The notes under the pieces: model-generated
What the model saw: only the letters and a program-made list of their open reading frames with translations
The model's database searches: none
Told to the model about the DNA's origin: nothing
Source: Candidatus Hydrothermarchaeum profundi
Lineage (GTDB): Archaea; Hydrothermarchaeota; Hydrothermarchaeia; Hydrothermarchaeales; Hydrothermarchaeaceae
Assembly (NCBI GenBank): GCA_002011125.2
Contig: MTMF02000009.1
Span: 299,906 to 363,905, forward strand
DNA: 64,000 bases
Direction of reading: 5' to 3'
Translations under genes and position numbers: made by a program
Shown: in pieces, positions 17,280 through 24,972 of the stretch
Position numbering within the stretch: the stretch's first letter is position 1
Layout: each line of letters opens with the position of its first letter

Positions 17280-18023
17280 ATGAGTAAAAAGCTTATTATT
17301 TCTGGGGACCGGGTTCATGATGTTGGCTATAGGTACTTTTTAATGGAAGCTGCCTTAAATTTAGGCATTGAAAGATTTAGGGCTGAAAACAGGGTTAACA
17401 AGAAGCAGCAGGTAATTGCCTTCGTTGAAGGTGAAGAAGAGCAGCTTAATGAGTATTTTGAATTTGTTAAATATAATTTTCCTGAAGGCGCAGAGGTCGA
17501 TGATGTTAGGTGGGAGGAATATTCTGGATATATTCCTCGGATCGAGTATTTTGCACTCTTTTTTAATGTCATGCAAACTAGGAAATTTATTGATATTGGT
17601 AGAAGCATCGATGGAAAAATGAGTGCCTCTTTAGGGAAACAGGACAAGATGCTAGAGAAACAAGACATGATGCTGGAAAAACAAGATAAGATGCTAGAGA
17701 AGCAGGACACTATGATAGAGAAACAAGACATGATGCTAGAGAAACAAGATAAGATGCTAGAGAAACAAGACATGATGCTAGAGAAACAAGATAAGATGCT
17801 AGAGAAGCAGGACACTATGATAGAGAAACAAGACATGATGCTAGAGAAACAAGACATGATGGTGGAAAAACAAGACGAAACAATTCGCGTTATAAAAGAG
17901 GAGGGGAGAAAGACGCGGGAAGCTTTTAAAAGCCATTTTGACAGGGATATAGCGAAAATTTATGAAGAAATTAATGAGATAAAGACAACGCTTGCTAAGG
18001 TTATTGAGAAAGTTGGAGCGTAA
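17280..18023 (+). CDS. Acylphosphatase-domain protein with heptapeptide coiled-coil repeat (247 aa)
   Basis: Residues 1-90 resemble acylphosphatase (LIISGDRVHDVGYRYFLMEAALNLGI, with the catalytic-type Arg in VGYR and an Asn in AENRVN). Residues 120-203 consist of heptads of type KQDKMLE, and the end (KIYEEINEIKTTLAKVIEKV) is another coiled coil. The protein probably forms a long rod or oligomer carrying acylphosphatase heads. I place the start at ATG 17280, because the TATA box at 17246-17256 then gives a leaderless start. An in-frame ATG at 17262 is only a few bases from that box. Function is unknown. Confidence 0.75.
   Translation: MSKKLIISGDRVHDVGYRYFLMEAALNLGIERFRAENRVNKKQQVIAFVEGEEEQLNEYFEFVKYNFPEGAEVDDVRWEEYSGYIPRIEYFALFFNVMQTRKFIDIGRSIDGKMSASLGKQDKMLEKQDMMLEKQDKMLEKQDTMIEKQDMMLEKQDKMLEKQDMMLEKQDKMLEKQDTMIEKQDMMLEKQDMMVEKQDETIRVIKEEGRKTREAFKSHFDRDIAKIYEEINEIKTTLAKVIEKVGA
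17637..17888 (+). repeat. In-frame 21-bp tandem repeat, 12 units (KQDxMxE heptads)
   Basis: Eleven uninterrupted 21-bp units encode KQD-(K/M/T)-M-(L/I/V)-E and the twelfth is divergent (KQDETIR). Units alternate in a higher-order order (KMLE, MMLE, KMLE, TMIE, MMLE) that is repeated, so the array has grown by multi-unit duplication. The nucleotide sequence of units is nearly identical, which marks recent expansion or homogenisation. Confidence 0.95.
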
Positions 18024-18122
18024 AAATCTTACATCGTCTTTAGTTCTGAAATTCCGTTTAGTAGGCTTGTGAGTCATCTAAAATTTAATGGGATTAAGGA
18101 CAGAAGATTGAATTGTGAGGGG

Positions 18123-18776
18123 CTATCTCTCTATTCCTTCCCTGGTATAGCTCGCTTTTACTTTAGTTCTTATACCTCCTCTCACTTTGAAATCCATTTC
18201 TATATGCATCTCTAAGGGATCACTAACCTCAACAAGGTCCTCAAGGATTTTGTTAACCGCGTGCTCATATGCTATGCCAACATTTCTATAGGAAAGTAAG
18301 TAGTATTTAAGGGACTTAAGCTCTATGCATTTCTTGTTCGGGATATAGCGGATTACTAGGTTAGCAAAGTCGGGAAGCCCGGACCATGGACATAGGCTGG
18401 TGAACTCTTCAGTATCTATGAGTACTTCTATTTTTTTCCCTGGATACTGGTAGTCGAATGTCTCCAAGAAATTTTTATTAACTGCTTCAGGCGCCTGTAT
18501 CTCATATGTTAACTTAAACTTCTTTGAAGCCTCTACTATTGAGAACCCTAGTTTCTTTAGCAGCTGCCTCGCCTCTCTGCTGGTGAAATCTTGAGGCTTT
18601 AGTTCTCTGCCGTTTGCATACTTATTCGCCAGCTGTATGATATACCTTGGAGGAAACTGCTCTCCGTCAACCTCTAGATGAAACTTTTTTGAGTAGCTAC
18701 TTTGGGGTATTCCCTTCTTCTTTACCTCTTCTATCGCCTTTAGGATATGTTCTCTCGCTATGTTTTTCGGAATCAT
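18123..18776 (-). CDS. QueF-type nitrile reductase domain fused to a ScoMcrA-like N-terminal domain (217 aa)
   Basis: Residues 5-82 resemble the head domain found in ScoMcrA-type endonucleases (VDGEQFPPRYIIQLANKYANG, then REARQLLKKLGFSIVE). Residues 110-215 are QueF-like, the tunnelling-fold family acting on preQ0: FTSLCPWSGLPDFANLVIRY with Cys129 and Asp136, then the ELKSLKYYLLSYRN motif and Glu171. The family reduces preQ0 to preQ1 in bacteria, whereas archaeal QueF-like proteins make archaeosine from preQ0-tRNA and usually lack the NADPH motif E-(S/L)-K-(S/A)-x-K, which is present here. The residue before Glu171 is Tyr, where I expect His in bacteria. ATG 18776 is preferred over a TTG at 18809. 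Confidence 0.75.
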   Translation of the reverse strand: MIPKNIAREHILKAIEEVKKKGIPQSSYSKKFHLEVDGEQFPPRYIIQLANKYANGRELKPQDFTSREARQLLKKLGFSIVEASKKFKLTYEIQAPEAVNKNFLETFDYQYPGKKIEVLIDTEEFTSLCPWSGLPDFANLVIRYIPNKKCIELKSLKYYLLSYRNVGIAYEHAVNKILEDLVEVSDPLEMHIEMDFKVRGGIRTKVKASYTREGIER

Positions 18777-18855
18777 GACAAATTCCCGCTCTTTATTAGA
18801 GTATTTCAAGTTTTCCTTGCTAATAAGCTTACTTTAGTTAATGGTATAACACCTT

Positions 18856-19320
18856 ATGAGAACGTTAACAAGGTTTGAGGAGAGTAGTGAAAGAATGTTG
18901 AAATATTTTTCTTTAGATTCTAAGATAAAGGGATCAATAAAACAAAAAATGAGAAAAATACTTGAAAACATACCAGAAATTCAATTTGCATATATTCATG
19001 GCTCATTTCTGAGCGATAAATTTAGAGATATCGATGTAGCTGTTTATTTTGAGGCTGCATACGACAAAAAAAAGCTTTTAAAAAAAGAACTTGAGCTTGA
19101 GGAACTTCTGAGTAGAGAACTAGGTTACCCTGCAGATGTCAGAGCGCTTAATAGCTCCCCCCTCTCCTTTAGATTTAATGTGATAAAGTTTGGGGAGGTG
19201 GTTTTCAGTAAAAATGAGGATCTGAGAAGCGACTTTGAAGCTATGATTATTTCACGATATCATGACTTTGCCTACTTCAGGAGGCTTTACATGAAGGAGG
19301 CTCTTGGTATTGAAATATAA
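18856..19320 (+). CDS. MNT-type nucleotidyltransferase antitoxin MntA (154 aa)
   Basis: Minimal nucleotidyltransferase with YIHGSFLSDKFRDIDVAVYFE, which supplies the GS...DxD catalytic centre. The loop between GS and DID is shorter than the usual ten residues. In HEPN/MNT modules this protein neutralises the HepT toxin, in studied cases by AMPylating it. The HepT gene follows with an 11-bp overlap. Confidence 0.88.
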   Translation: MRTLTRFEESSERMLKYFSLDSKIKGSIKQKMRKILENIPEIQFAYIHGSFLSDKFRDIDVAVYFEAAYDKKKLLKKELELEELLSRELGYPADVRALNSSPLSFRFNVIKFGEVVFSKNEDLRSDFEAMIISRYHDFAYFRRLYMKEALGIEI

Positions 19321-19744
19321 TCCTGATAAAATTAGAAGAGTCTCTTCGGAGTTATTGAATGCCCTTGATAAGCTCAAAGAGCTGGCAAACCTGCCGAAGG
19401 AAGATTTTTTAAGAGACACCCACAAGGTTGCAAGTGCTAAGTATCATCTTCTTGTTGCTATTGAAGCATCTATAGACATGTGCAACCATTTAATTTCCCA
19501 AAACAGGCTGAGAACACCTGAGGATTACGCCGATACCTTTAGGGTTATGTATGAATATGGCATGTTCTCCGAGGAATTCCTATCTAATCTACTCGCAATG
19601 GTGAGATTCAGAAACCGCCTAGTTCACATCTACTGGGAAATCGATAACAGCCTTGTATATCAAATCCTTAAGGAGGATATCTCTGACCTAGAAGCTTTTA
19701 TGAAATATTTCACCGACTTCCTTAATAGAAGTCAGGAAAGGTGA
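19310..19744 (+). CDS. HEPN-family toxin HepT (144 aa)
   Basis: DUF86/HepT ribonuclease-type toxin with the R-x4-H-x-Y motif (RNRLVHIY). Helical throughout. I choose TTG 19310, which lies 9 nt after the GGAGG in the end of mntA. An in-frame TTG at 19304 is too close to that site. Forms an intact module with the upstream MNT gene. Confidence 0.87.
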   Translation: MKYNPDKIRRVSSELLNALDKLKELANLPKEDFLRDTHKVASAKYHLLVAIEASIDMCNHLISQNRLRTPEDYADTFRVMYEYGMFSEEFLSNLLAMVRFRNRLVHIYWEIDNSLVYQILKEDISDLEAFMKYFTDFLNRSQER

Positions 19745-19879
19745 GGTCTATATAAAAAAGTCTTAGAAAGTAAGAGTTATTTTAAGACTAAAAAGTTAAT
19801 CTGTAAATGCAACTTTCCAGCGCAGGGCTATAGAAATTGTTTTTTATGAAATGCATTATCTTCAAGGTGAAATGTTAGC

Positions 19880-19946
19880 ACCAGAAGTAAGCTGTTCAGA
19901 GCAGCCAAATGTGCTGATAAAACATTGGATTGAGCTTACTTCTGGT
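19880..19946. repeat. 14-bp perfect inverted repeat forming a long hairpin
   Basis: ACCAGAAGTAAGCT at 19880-19893 is the exact reverse complement of AGCTTACTTCTGGT at 19933-19946. Inside the loop, CCAAATGT (19905-19912) can pair with ACATTGG (19922-19928) with one bulged base, giving a two-part stem. It lies between the intact HEPN gene and the broken HEPN gene. It could be a structured RNA, a terminator or the ends of a small mobile remnant. Confidence 0.6.
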
Positions 19947-19989
19947 TAAGCTTATTAATTATGAGACATCAAAATACCTAAGGAGTTCC

Positions 19990-20384
19990 ATGAAAGAAAA
20001 AAGAGTAATCAGATACAAGGACAAAATAGATTTCATCGTAAGTAATATTGAATCCATACCAGAAAAACCAAAAGGTGACCTAGAAATAAGCGGGGTATTT
20101 TATAAGCTTCATACATCTATAGAAGCTGTAATGGATCTGGTAGCAAGGGTTTTGAAGGACATTGGAAAAAAATCGAAGACGACTACGCAAACATAGAAGT
20201 TTTAAAGGAATCTGGAATAATAACAGAGAAGCTTGCTGAAAAGTTGAGAAAGTGCAATGGGTTGAGGAACTATCTTGTTCATAGATATAACAAGGTTGAT
20301 GATAAGATAGCATTAGGTTCTGTTAATGAGGTTAAAGAGACTCTCTATGATTTTATAGAGGTTGTGGAGAGGTTTTTAAAGTGA
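19990..20384 (+). pseudogene. Second HepT gene, split by a -1 frameshift at an A7 run
   Basis: Frame one runs MKEKRVIRYKDKIDFIVSNI to LVARVLKDIGKK and stops at TAG soon after. In the -1 frame the protein continues IEDDYANIEVLKESG to GLRNYLVHRYNKVDDK and ends at 20384. The full product is a normal HepT with its R-x4-H-x-Y motif. The shift lies exactly at A_AAA_AAA (20166-20172). It may be a pseudogene, a slippage-expressed gene or a homopolymer sequence error. Confidence 0.7.
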
Positions 20385-20777
20385 ACTTGAAAAAAATAAA
20401 AAAAAGATCTCAAATTTCTGAGGGATTATGAGGTAATCCTCTACCGATCCTATATAACAGGGGAGTTTAGATCTGGATCAGATATTGATGTCGCAGTAAT
20501 AACTAGGATTAGAGATTATGATAAAAACATAAGGCTTTTGAAGAGTTTTATAGGGAAAACCAAACCGATCTATGACATAAGAATATTTGAGCTTCTTACG
20601 CTTAAGCTGAAGGCATCTGTGATGAGCGACTATCTAGTTATTTATGGCGATGAACTGGAGATATCAGAATATTTCTATTATTATAGAAAACTGTGGAACG
20701 ACCAAAAGCACAGGATACTAGGAGGATATTATAAAAGCTATAATGAGAAAATAGCTGCTATAAAATCTGGACGATAG
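20381..20777 (+). pseudogene. Second MNT gene, frameshifted and lacking the catalytic Gly
   Basis: Coupled to the split HepT by a GTGA overlap. The frame from GTG 20381 is lost at the A8 run at 20398-20405. After a +1 shift it reads DLKFLRDYEVILYRSYITGE, then FRSGSDIDVAVITR and on to the stop at 20777. The GS motif is RS here (CGA), so the nucleotidyltransferase centre would be damaged even if the frame were restored. The downstream part alone has an open frame from 20538. Confidence 0.65.
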
Positions 20778-20870
20778 CCTTTTTTCTAATTGAGGACTAC
20801 AATAAAAATAAGTGAAAGGTTAAGCTTAATTTATACACGTTTTCCAAAATATTTGTGATTGCATACCGGA

Positions 20871-20955
20871 ATTAGGGTTAGGCTTATAATTAAGAGGCTG
20901 GAGGAGTAGAAGGGTTTGAAAAGGTTTACTGGTTCAGACGAGGAAGGAATACTCA
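20871..20955 (+). pseudogene. Fragment of a duplicate of the zinc-ribbon-like gene at 22585
   Basis: In two frames the segment reads IRVRLIIKRLEE, stop, then GFEKVYWFRRGRNTQ. This matches AQVRLITKRLEKVEGFEDVYWFRRSTQ in the intact gene about 1.9 kb downstream. The fragment has an internal stop and a frameshift and cannot be functional. With the intact gene it brackets the DUF4143 ATPase. Confidence 0.65.
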
Positions 20956-21018
20956 ATGGACCCTTACCCTTGGCAATATATTACTCTATACTTTGTTAAG
21001 CAAATATAATCCATAATG

Positions 21019-21030
21019 TTTATATATAAA
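21019..21030 (+). promoter_or_regulatory. TATA box of the DUF4143 ATPase gene
   Basis: TTTATATATAAA lies about 25 nt ahead of the ATG at 21050, with no ribosome-binding site between, which fits a leaderless archaeal transcript. This decides the start: the in-frame TTG at 21044 would be upstream of the expected transcription start. Confidence 0.65.
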
Positions 21031-21049
21031 TTGCTTATTTTATTTGCAT

Positions 21050-22405
21050 ATGGAAAAAGACTATATCATAAATTATCTTAAAACGAAAAACTACTGGTGG
21101 ACTAAGAGAAAAGTTGAGCCAGAAGATAAAGGAATTCTAAGGAAAGAGTATATCAAAGCAATCGAAGAGATGTTTAAGTACGAGAGGATAGTAGCACTTT
21201 CTGGATTAAGAAGGTCTGGGAAGACAACAATATTGTTTCAAGTTATCGATGATTTAATCAAAAAGGTTGACCCAGAAAAGATCGTGTATTTTAAAATAGA
21301 TGATTTGATTGAAAAAATAAATGACCTGCATGACGTAATAAAAATATATCAGGAAATTACTGGAAGGGACCCGATAAAAGAGGAAATTTTCTTTTTTATT
21401 GACGAGTTACACTTTTTGAAAAACTGGCAGATTCAGGTGAAATACTATATCGATGCCCACGCAAAAAGCAAGTTTATAGTATCTGGGTCTTCAAAAACAC
21501 TCCTTTACAGGGATGCTTCTGAGAGTCTTGCAGGGCGTATAAAGTTTATAGACGTCTTCCCTTTGACATTTAAAGAGTTTTTAGAATTCAACGGCATAGA
21601 AATTAAGACTTCTATAGATTTTCTTGATTACGAGAAAATGAAAGATTTTTACTATGATTTGATAACTCAAAAAGAACAGATATTATATTATTTTAATCGG
21701 TATATGGAAATAGGCGGTTTTCCAGAATGGTTCAAAATTAAAAACCTTTCTTCTTGGTATAAAACCCTTGAGGATTACATTTCCTTAATACTGTTTAAAG
21801 ACATCGTCAGTGTGTTTAAAATTAAAGATCCTCTACTACTCGAAAAGATGGTTAAAGAAATTGCACAGCTTTCGACAAACAGATTCAGCTATCTTGGGCT
21901 TTCCAAGAGGCTGGATGCAGATAGAGAAACTATAAAGCTTTACCTCTTCTATCTTAAAAGTTCTATGCTTATTTTTACAGCAGAAGTGTATTCAACAACC
22001 AAGAGAATGCGGGAGATGAAAGAAAAAAAAATCTATTTCTGGGAAGAGGGGCTTAGGAAAGCATTAACGCTGGATACTGTTGAAGCCAAGGCTGTGGAAA
22101 ATATTGTTGCTTGGCATCTCATAAAGAAAGGGCTTGAATCTAAGACATTCTTCACTCCATTTTACTGGAAAAATAGGCATGAAGTTGATTTTGTGTTCGA
22201 TGACTCAAAACACATAACGGCAGTAGAAGTGAAATACAGGTCAGAGATATCTAACAGCGACATCAAAGGCCTGCTGGAGTTTATCGGAAAATTCAATCTT
22301 GAAAAGGCCGCGGTAGTAACAAGAGACCTAATTGAGAGAAGAGAGATTGAGGGAAAAGAGATTTTATTCATCCCTGCATGGCTGCTTTTGCTAAGCCTAC
22401 GCTAA
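21050..22405 (+). CDS. AAA_14/DUF4143 ATPase (451 aa)
   Basis: P-loop ATPase with Walker A SGLRRSGKTT (51-60), Walker B FFFIDELHFL and sensor-like FIVSGSSKTLL. A winged-helix linker follows (ISLILFKDIVSVFKIKD), then a C-terminal DUF4143 nuclease-like fold (FYWKNRHEVDFVFDD, then AVEVKYRSEI). Such proteins are common in archaeal accessory regions and often multiply. Their physiological role is not established. Two paralogues occur at 44931 and 48731 but are more similar to each other than to this one. Confidence 0.85.
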   Translation: MEKDYIINYLKTKNYWWTKRKVEPEDKGILRKEYIKAIEEMFKYERIVALSGLRRSGKTTILFQVIDDLIKKVDPEKIVYFKIDDLIEKINDLHDVIKIYQEITGRDPIKEEIFFFIDELHFLKNWQIQVKYYIDAHAKSKFIVSGSSKTLLYRDASESLAGRIKFIDVFPLTFKEFLEFNGIEIKTSIDFLDYEKMKDFYYDLITQKEQILYYFNRYMEIGGFPEWFKIKNLSSWYKTLEDYISLILFKDIVSVFKIKDPLLLEKMVKEIAQLSTNRFSYLGLSKRLDADRETIKLYLFYLKSSMLIFTAEVYSTTKRMREMKEKKIYFWEEGLRKALTLDTVEAKAVENIVAWHLIKKGLESKTFFTPFYWKNRHEVDFVFDDSKHITAVEVKYRSEISNSDIKGLLEFIGKFNLEKAAVVTRDLIERREIEGKEILFIPAWLLLLSLR

Positions 22406-22529
22406 AAAGGGATGATAAAGGACGGTCTTGTACGCCTTCTACTATAAGCTCCCATTCAAATTCCGGATCTAGGGTTCGTATGGTTTTTTCGATTCTCATC
22501 GCTTTTTCTAAATGCTTTTCTTTTTTCAC
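22368..22529 (-). CDS. Small charged protein, possibly truncated (53 aa)
   Basis: Frame on the minus strand from GTG 22529: MKKEKHLEKAMRIEKTIRTL, then DPEFEWELIVEGVQDRPL. The first 30 residues look like a small archaeal helical protein family (E.H.E.A.RIE.TI..LDPE.E.ELI.E). The remaining C-terminus runs antisense into the 3' end of the ATPase gene and looks unrelated, so the gene may have been cut. Weak start context. Confidence 0.4.
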   Translation of the reverse strand: MKKEKHLEKAMRIEKTIRTLDPEFEWELIVEGVQDRPLSSLFSVGLAKAAMQG

Positions 22530-22584
22530 CGCAAAGCTTTAATATCCTATTGCTAGGATAAGGCAAATTTAGGTGAGGAATAAG

Positions 22585-22944
22585 TTGAGGTGTAGTCACA
22601 GAGACTCTGGAAAGGATTGGTTTCCACGCTTGGATAACAAGATTTCCTCTCCTCATCCGGTATGCGGGGGATGTGGCGCCGTTAAGAACATCGGAGATAG
22701 AGGGAAGAAGCTCGGCTACTACGTTAATACGCTTTACGAGATCAAAGAATACCTGGAGGAGAGAAAGAAAGGAAAGATAACTGAAGCCCAGGTTAGGCTC
22801 ATAACCAAGAGGCTAGAGAAGGTAGAGGGATTTGAAGATGTCTACTGGTTTAGACGCTCAACGCAGAAAGACATTTTCGTAGAGGCTGTGAATAGATATA
22901 CGGGACTATCTCCGAGTTTCATAGAATCCTTCCTAGCCAGCTGA
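22585..22944 (+). CDS. Conserved zinc-ribbon-like hypothetical protein (119 aa)
   Basis: N-terminus MRCSHRDSGKDWFPRLDNKI, then SSPHPVCGGCGAVKNIGDRG supplies a Cys/His set (CSH and CxxCG) likely to bind zinc. The rest is helical and ends EAVNRYTGLSPSFIESFLAS. I choose TTG 22585 because AGGTGAGG lies 6 nt before it. An in-frame GTG at 22573 overlaps that site. It looks like a conserved archaeal protein, but I cannot name the function. A fragment of a second copy is at 20871-20955. Confidence 0.65.
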   Translation: MRCSHRDSGKDWFPRLDNKISSPHPVCGGCGAVKNIGDRGKKLGYYVNTLYEIKEYLEERKKGKITEAQVRLITKRLEKVEGFEDVYWFRRSTQKDIFVEAVNRYTGLSPSFIESFLAS

Positions 22945-23126
22945 ATCGACCTGTATGGAGGAATGAGAAGAGGCTGGTTTGGTGTAGCTTAGGGTATCGT
23001 CGATATTAAAAACTGGAAGATTGCGGGTATATCTTAGAACTTAGCTTTATCTGGCCAAAAATCGGTATCGGTTTCTTCAGAGGTGTACGACGGCATAATA
23101 ACAGCATATATTTCTAGTGGCTACGA

Positions 23127-23386
23127 AATTCAAGGGATTCAAAGCTTGATGCAGATCTGAGGTCGCTTCCTCATGAAGTTATACCTCGCACCTTGGAGAT
23201 ATTAGTCAAAGCGCTAGAACTATATGCAAGAAATGGAGGAAGCTGCATTATTTTGACTCTTTTCATGTTGCTACATCAATAATATTAGAGTTGCCCTTGA
23301 TTACTAGCGACAGGTATATCCTGAAAAACTCTGAATCCCTAGGTTTAAAGGCAATTGCTCTGGGAAAGGTGGAAGAATTTTTGTAA
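23127..23386 (+). pseudogene. Remnant of a PIN-domain (VapC-like) toxin gene
   Basis: One frame reads NSRDSKLDADLRSLPHEVIP, then RTLEILVKALELYARNGG. After a shift near 23245 it continues HYFDSFHVATSIILELPLIT, then SDRYILKNSESLGLKAI and ends at 23386. The FDSFHVATS and LITSD pattern is the C-terminal PIN motif. No valid start is present and the shift is not in a homopolymer, so it is a decayed gene. Confidence 0.7.
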
Positions 23387-23479
23387 AAAACCATGCTCCA
23401 GGGAACATAGAAAATAGTAAGAGAAGCATGCTCAAGTAGCAAAACTTTTATAGCTGCCTCGTTAAATTGCAACTCTAGC

Positions 23480-24676
23480 ATGGAAGAATATGAGGTTTCT
23501 CTTAAGGACTATATTGATGTTATTTGGAAGGAGAAAATAATCATAGCAATAATCTTAGCCTTGTCACTTGTTTCAGCACTGATTTTCTCTATCATGCAAC
23601 CTAATGTGTATGAAACTCGTACTACCTTAATGATCACTCCAAGGATAGCCGAGGAGCTTGAGGGAGCCCAAGCTACTGCTACTGTGCCTAGTTTTTATAT
23701 ATCTCCTGAGACCTATGAGAAGCTCGCGGTTACTAATGACATACTGGTTGGGATAATTAAGGAGCTACAGCTGAAGGGGAATAGCGAGGAGTTGACCGTA
23801 GAGGCTCTAAGGAGTATGATGACGCCTAGGATAGAGATGGCTGAGAAAGGTAAAACGCTACTACCCTTGCTTACCATGAAGGTGAAAGGCACCAACCCTG
23901 AGGAGCTGAGAGATATCGCCGATGCCTGGGGGAGACTTTTCATAGAGAAGAACACTGAACTGTTATCCACTAGGACGGCTCAGTCTTACGAGTTTATCTC
24001 TGAGAGATTTGAGGAGGTCAGCAACGATCTCAGAAAGAAGGAAGAGGAGAAAATAAAGTATATGGAGGAAAATCCCCTGAGCACTCTTCAGACCGAGCTA
24101 ACTGTGGCGAAAACGACATATGAGGAGCGGCTAAGCATGCTTGACGCTAAGAGGAGGGAGCTGAACGAGAGCGCGGCAAGGCTTAAGAGCTTGGAAGAAG
24201 AGATAAAGGATGAGCCAGAGTTCCTCCAATGGAGTGCTCCATCCGCGTCTTGGATCGTTACTGCTGAGGCTCTGAAGAACCCCACCTATTTCTCATTGAA
24301 AGAAAGCATAATAGAGACCAAGGTATTCATAGACACTACCAAGGGTGAGATCTCATATCTAGAGGAAGAGGTCCGCAAGCTCAAGTCTGAGATAGATGAA
24401 AAGGAAGCCAGAATAAACGAGATCCAAATAATCTTGGACAGGATGGATAGGGAGATTTCTTCTCTTAAGTCTGCCTACGATTTCCTCTCTGACAAGCTTT
24501 TAGAAGCAAGGATAGCTAAGGAAGAACAGCTACAATCAATAAAGATCGTTGAAGAGCCTGTCGTGCCACAAGTCCCCACCGGGCCTTCGAAAATACTCAA
24601 CATCGCTATCGCCAGTATATTAGGGTTGTTTGTCGGCATCTTTGCAGCATTTTTCAAGAATTACATGGAAGAATGA
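23480..24676 (+). CDS. Wzz-like polysaccharide chain-length determinant (398 aa)
   Basis: Wzz/GNVR-type membrane protein. Residues 1-20 cytoplasmic (SLKDYIDVIWKEK), TM1 about 19-38 (IIIAIILALSLVSALIFSIM), a long external coiled-coil region (about 170-345, rich in E/K/L), a Pro-rich segment (EEPVVPQVPTGPSK) and TM2 about 370-390. No tyrosine kinase domain is attached. A TATA element CTTTTATAG at about 23447-23455 suggests a leaderless start. It opens the surface-glycan locus and would set polymer length together with the Wzy proteins. Confidence 0.9.
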   Translation: MEEYEVSLKDYIDVIWKEKIIIAIILALSLVSALIFSIMQPNVYETRTTLMITPRIAEELEGAQATATVPSFYISPETYEKLAVTNDILVGIIKELQLKGNSEELTVEALRSMMTPRIEMAEKGKTLLPLLTMKVKGTNPEELRDIADAWGRLFIEKNTELLSTRTAQSYEFISERFEEVSNDLRKKEEEKIKYMEENPLSTLQTELTVAKTTYEERLSMLDAKRRELNESAARLKSLEEEIKDEPEFLQWSAPSASWIVTAEALKNPTYFSLKESIIETKVFIDTTKGEISYLEEEVRKLKSEIDEKEARINEIQIILDRMDREISSLKSAYDFLSDKLLEARIAKEEQLQSIKIVEEPVVPQVPTGPSKILNIAIASILGLFVGIFAAFFKNYMEE

Positions 24677-24972
24677 GTATTGATCTATTTTTCCTATTAG
24701 CTATATGATAATATCTCCAGTATATTTCAGTAGGAGTAGTTATAAGCATAAAGTTTTTTTACGTTTTTAAAGATCAGTTATTCATGCTCAGAAGGAGTTG
24801 AGAGTAATTGAGTGGAAGCTTAAAATCTCTCATATCTAATACACACAAACTACAATGGCTTTATTATAGAGGAGTTATAAATTAAAAACCGTTCATAGTT
24901 CATAACGGCTTATCAATTTTATATATTCAGGTATATAAATAAGTTATGATATTTCTAGGAGGTAGAAGAATT

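Noticed and set aside
17327..17857. Long minus-strand open frame of repeated Ser-Cys-Phe units opposite the acylphosphatase gene
   Set aside because: It is the antisense of the 21-bp repeat array; repetition keeps the opposite frame open by chance and the plus strand has promoter, start and domain evidence.
17637..17888. CRISPR-like or satellite repeat
   Set aside because: Units are contiguous, in frame and without spacers; it is a protein repeat.
24895..24925. Operator palindrome CCGTTCATAGTTCATAACGG upstream of agl3
   Set aside because: It looks palindromic at first sight but the arms do not pair; it is a short direct repeat of GTTCATA.
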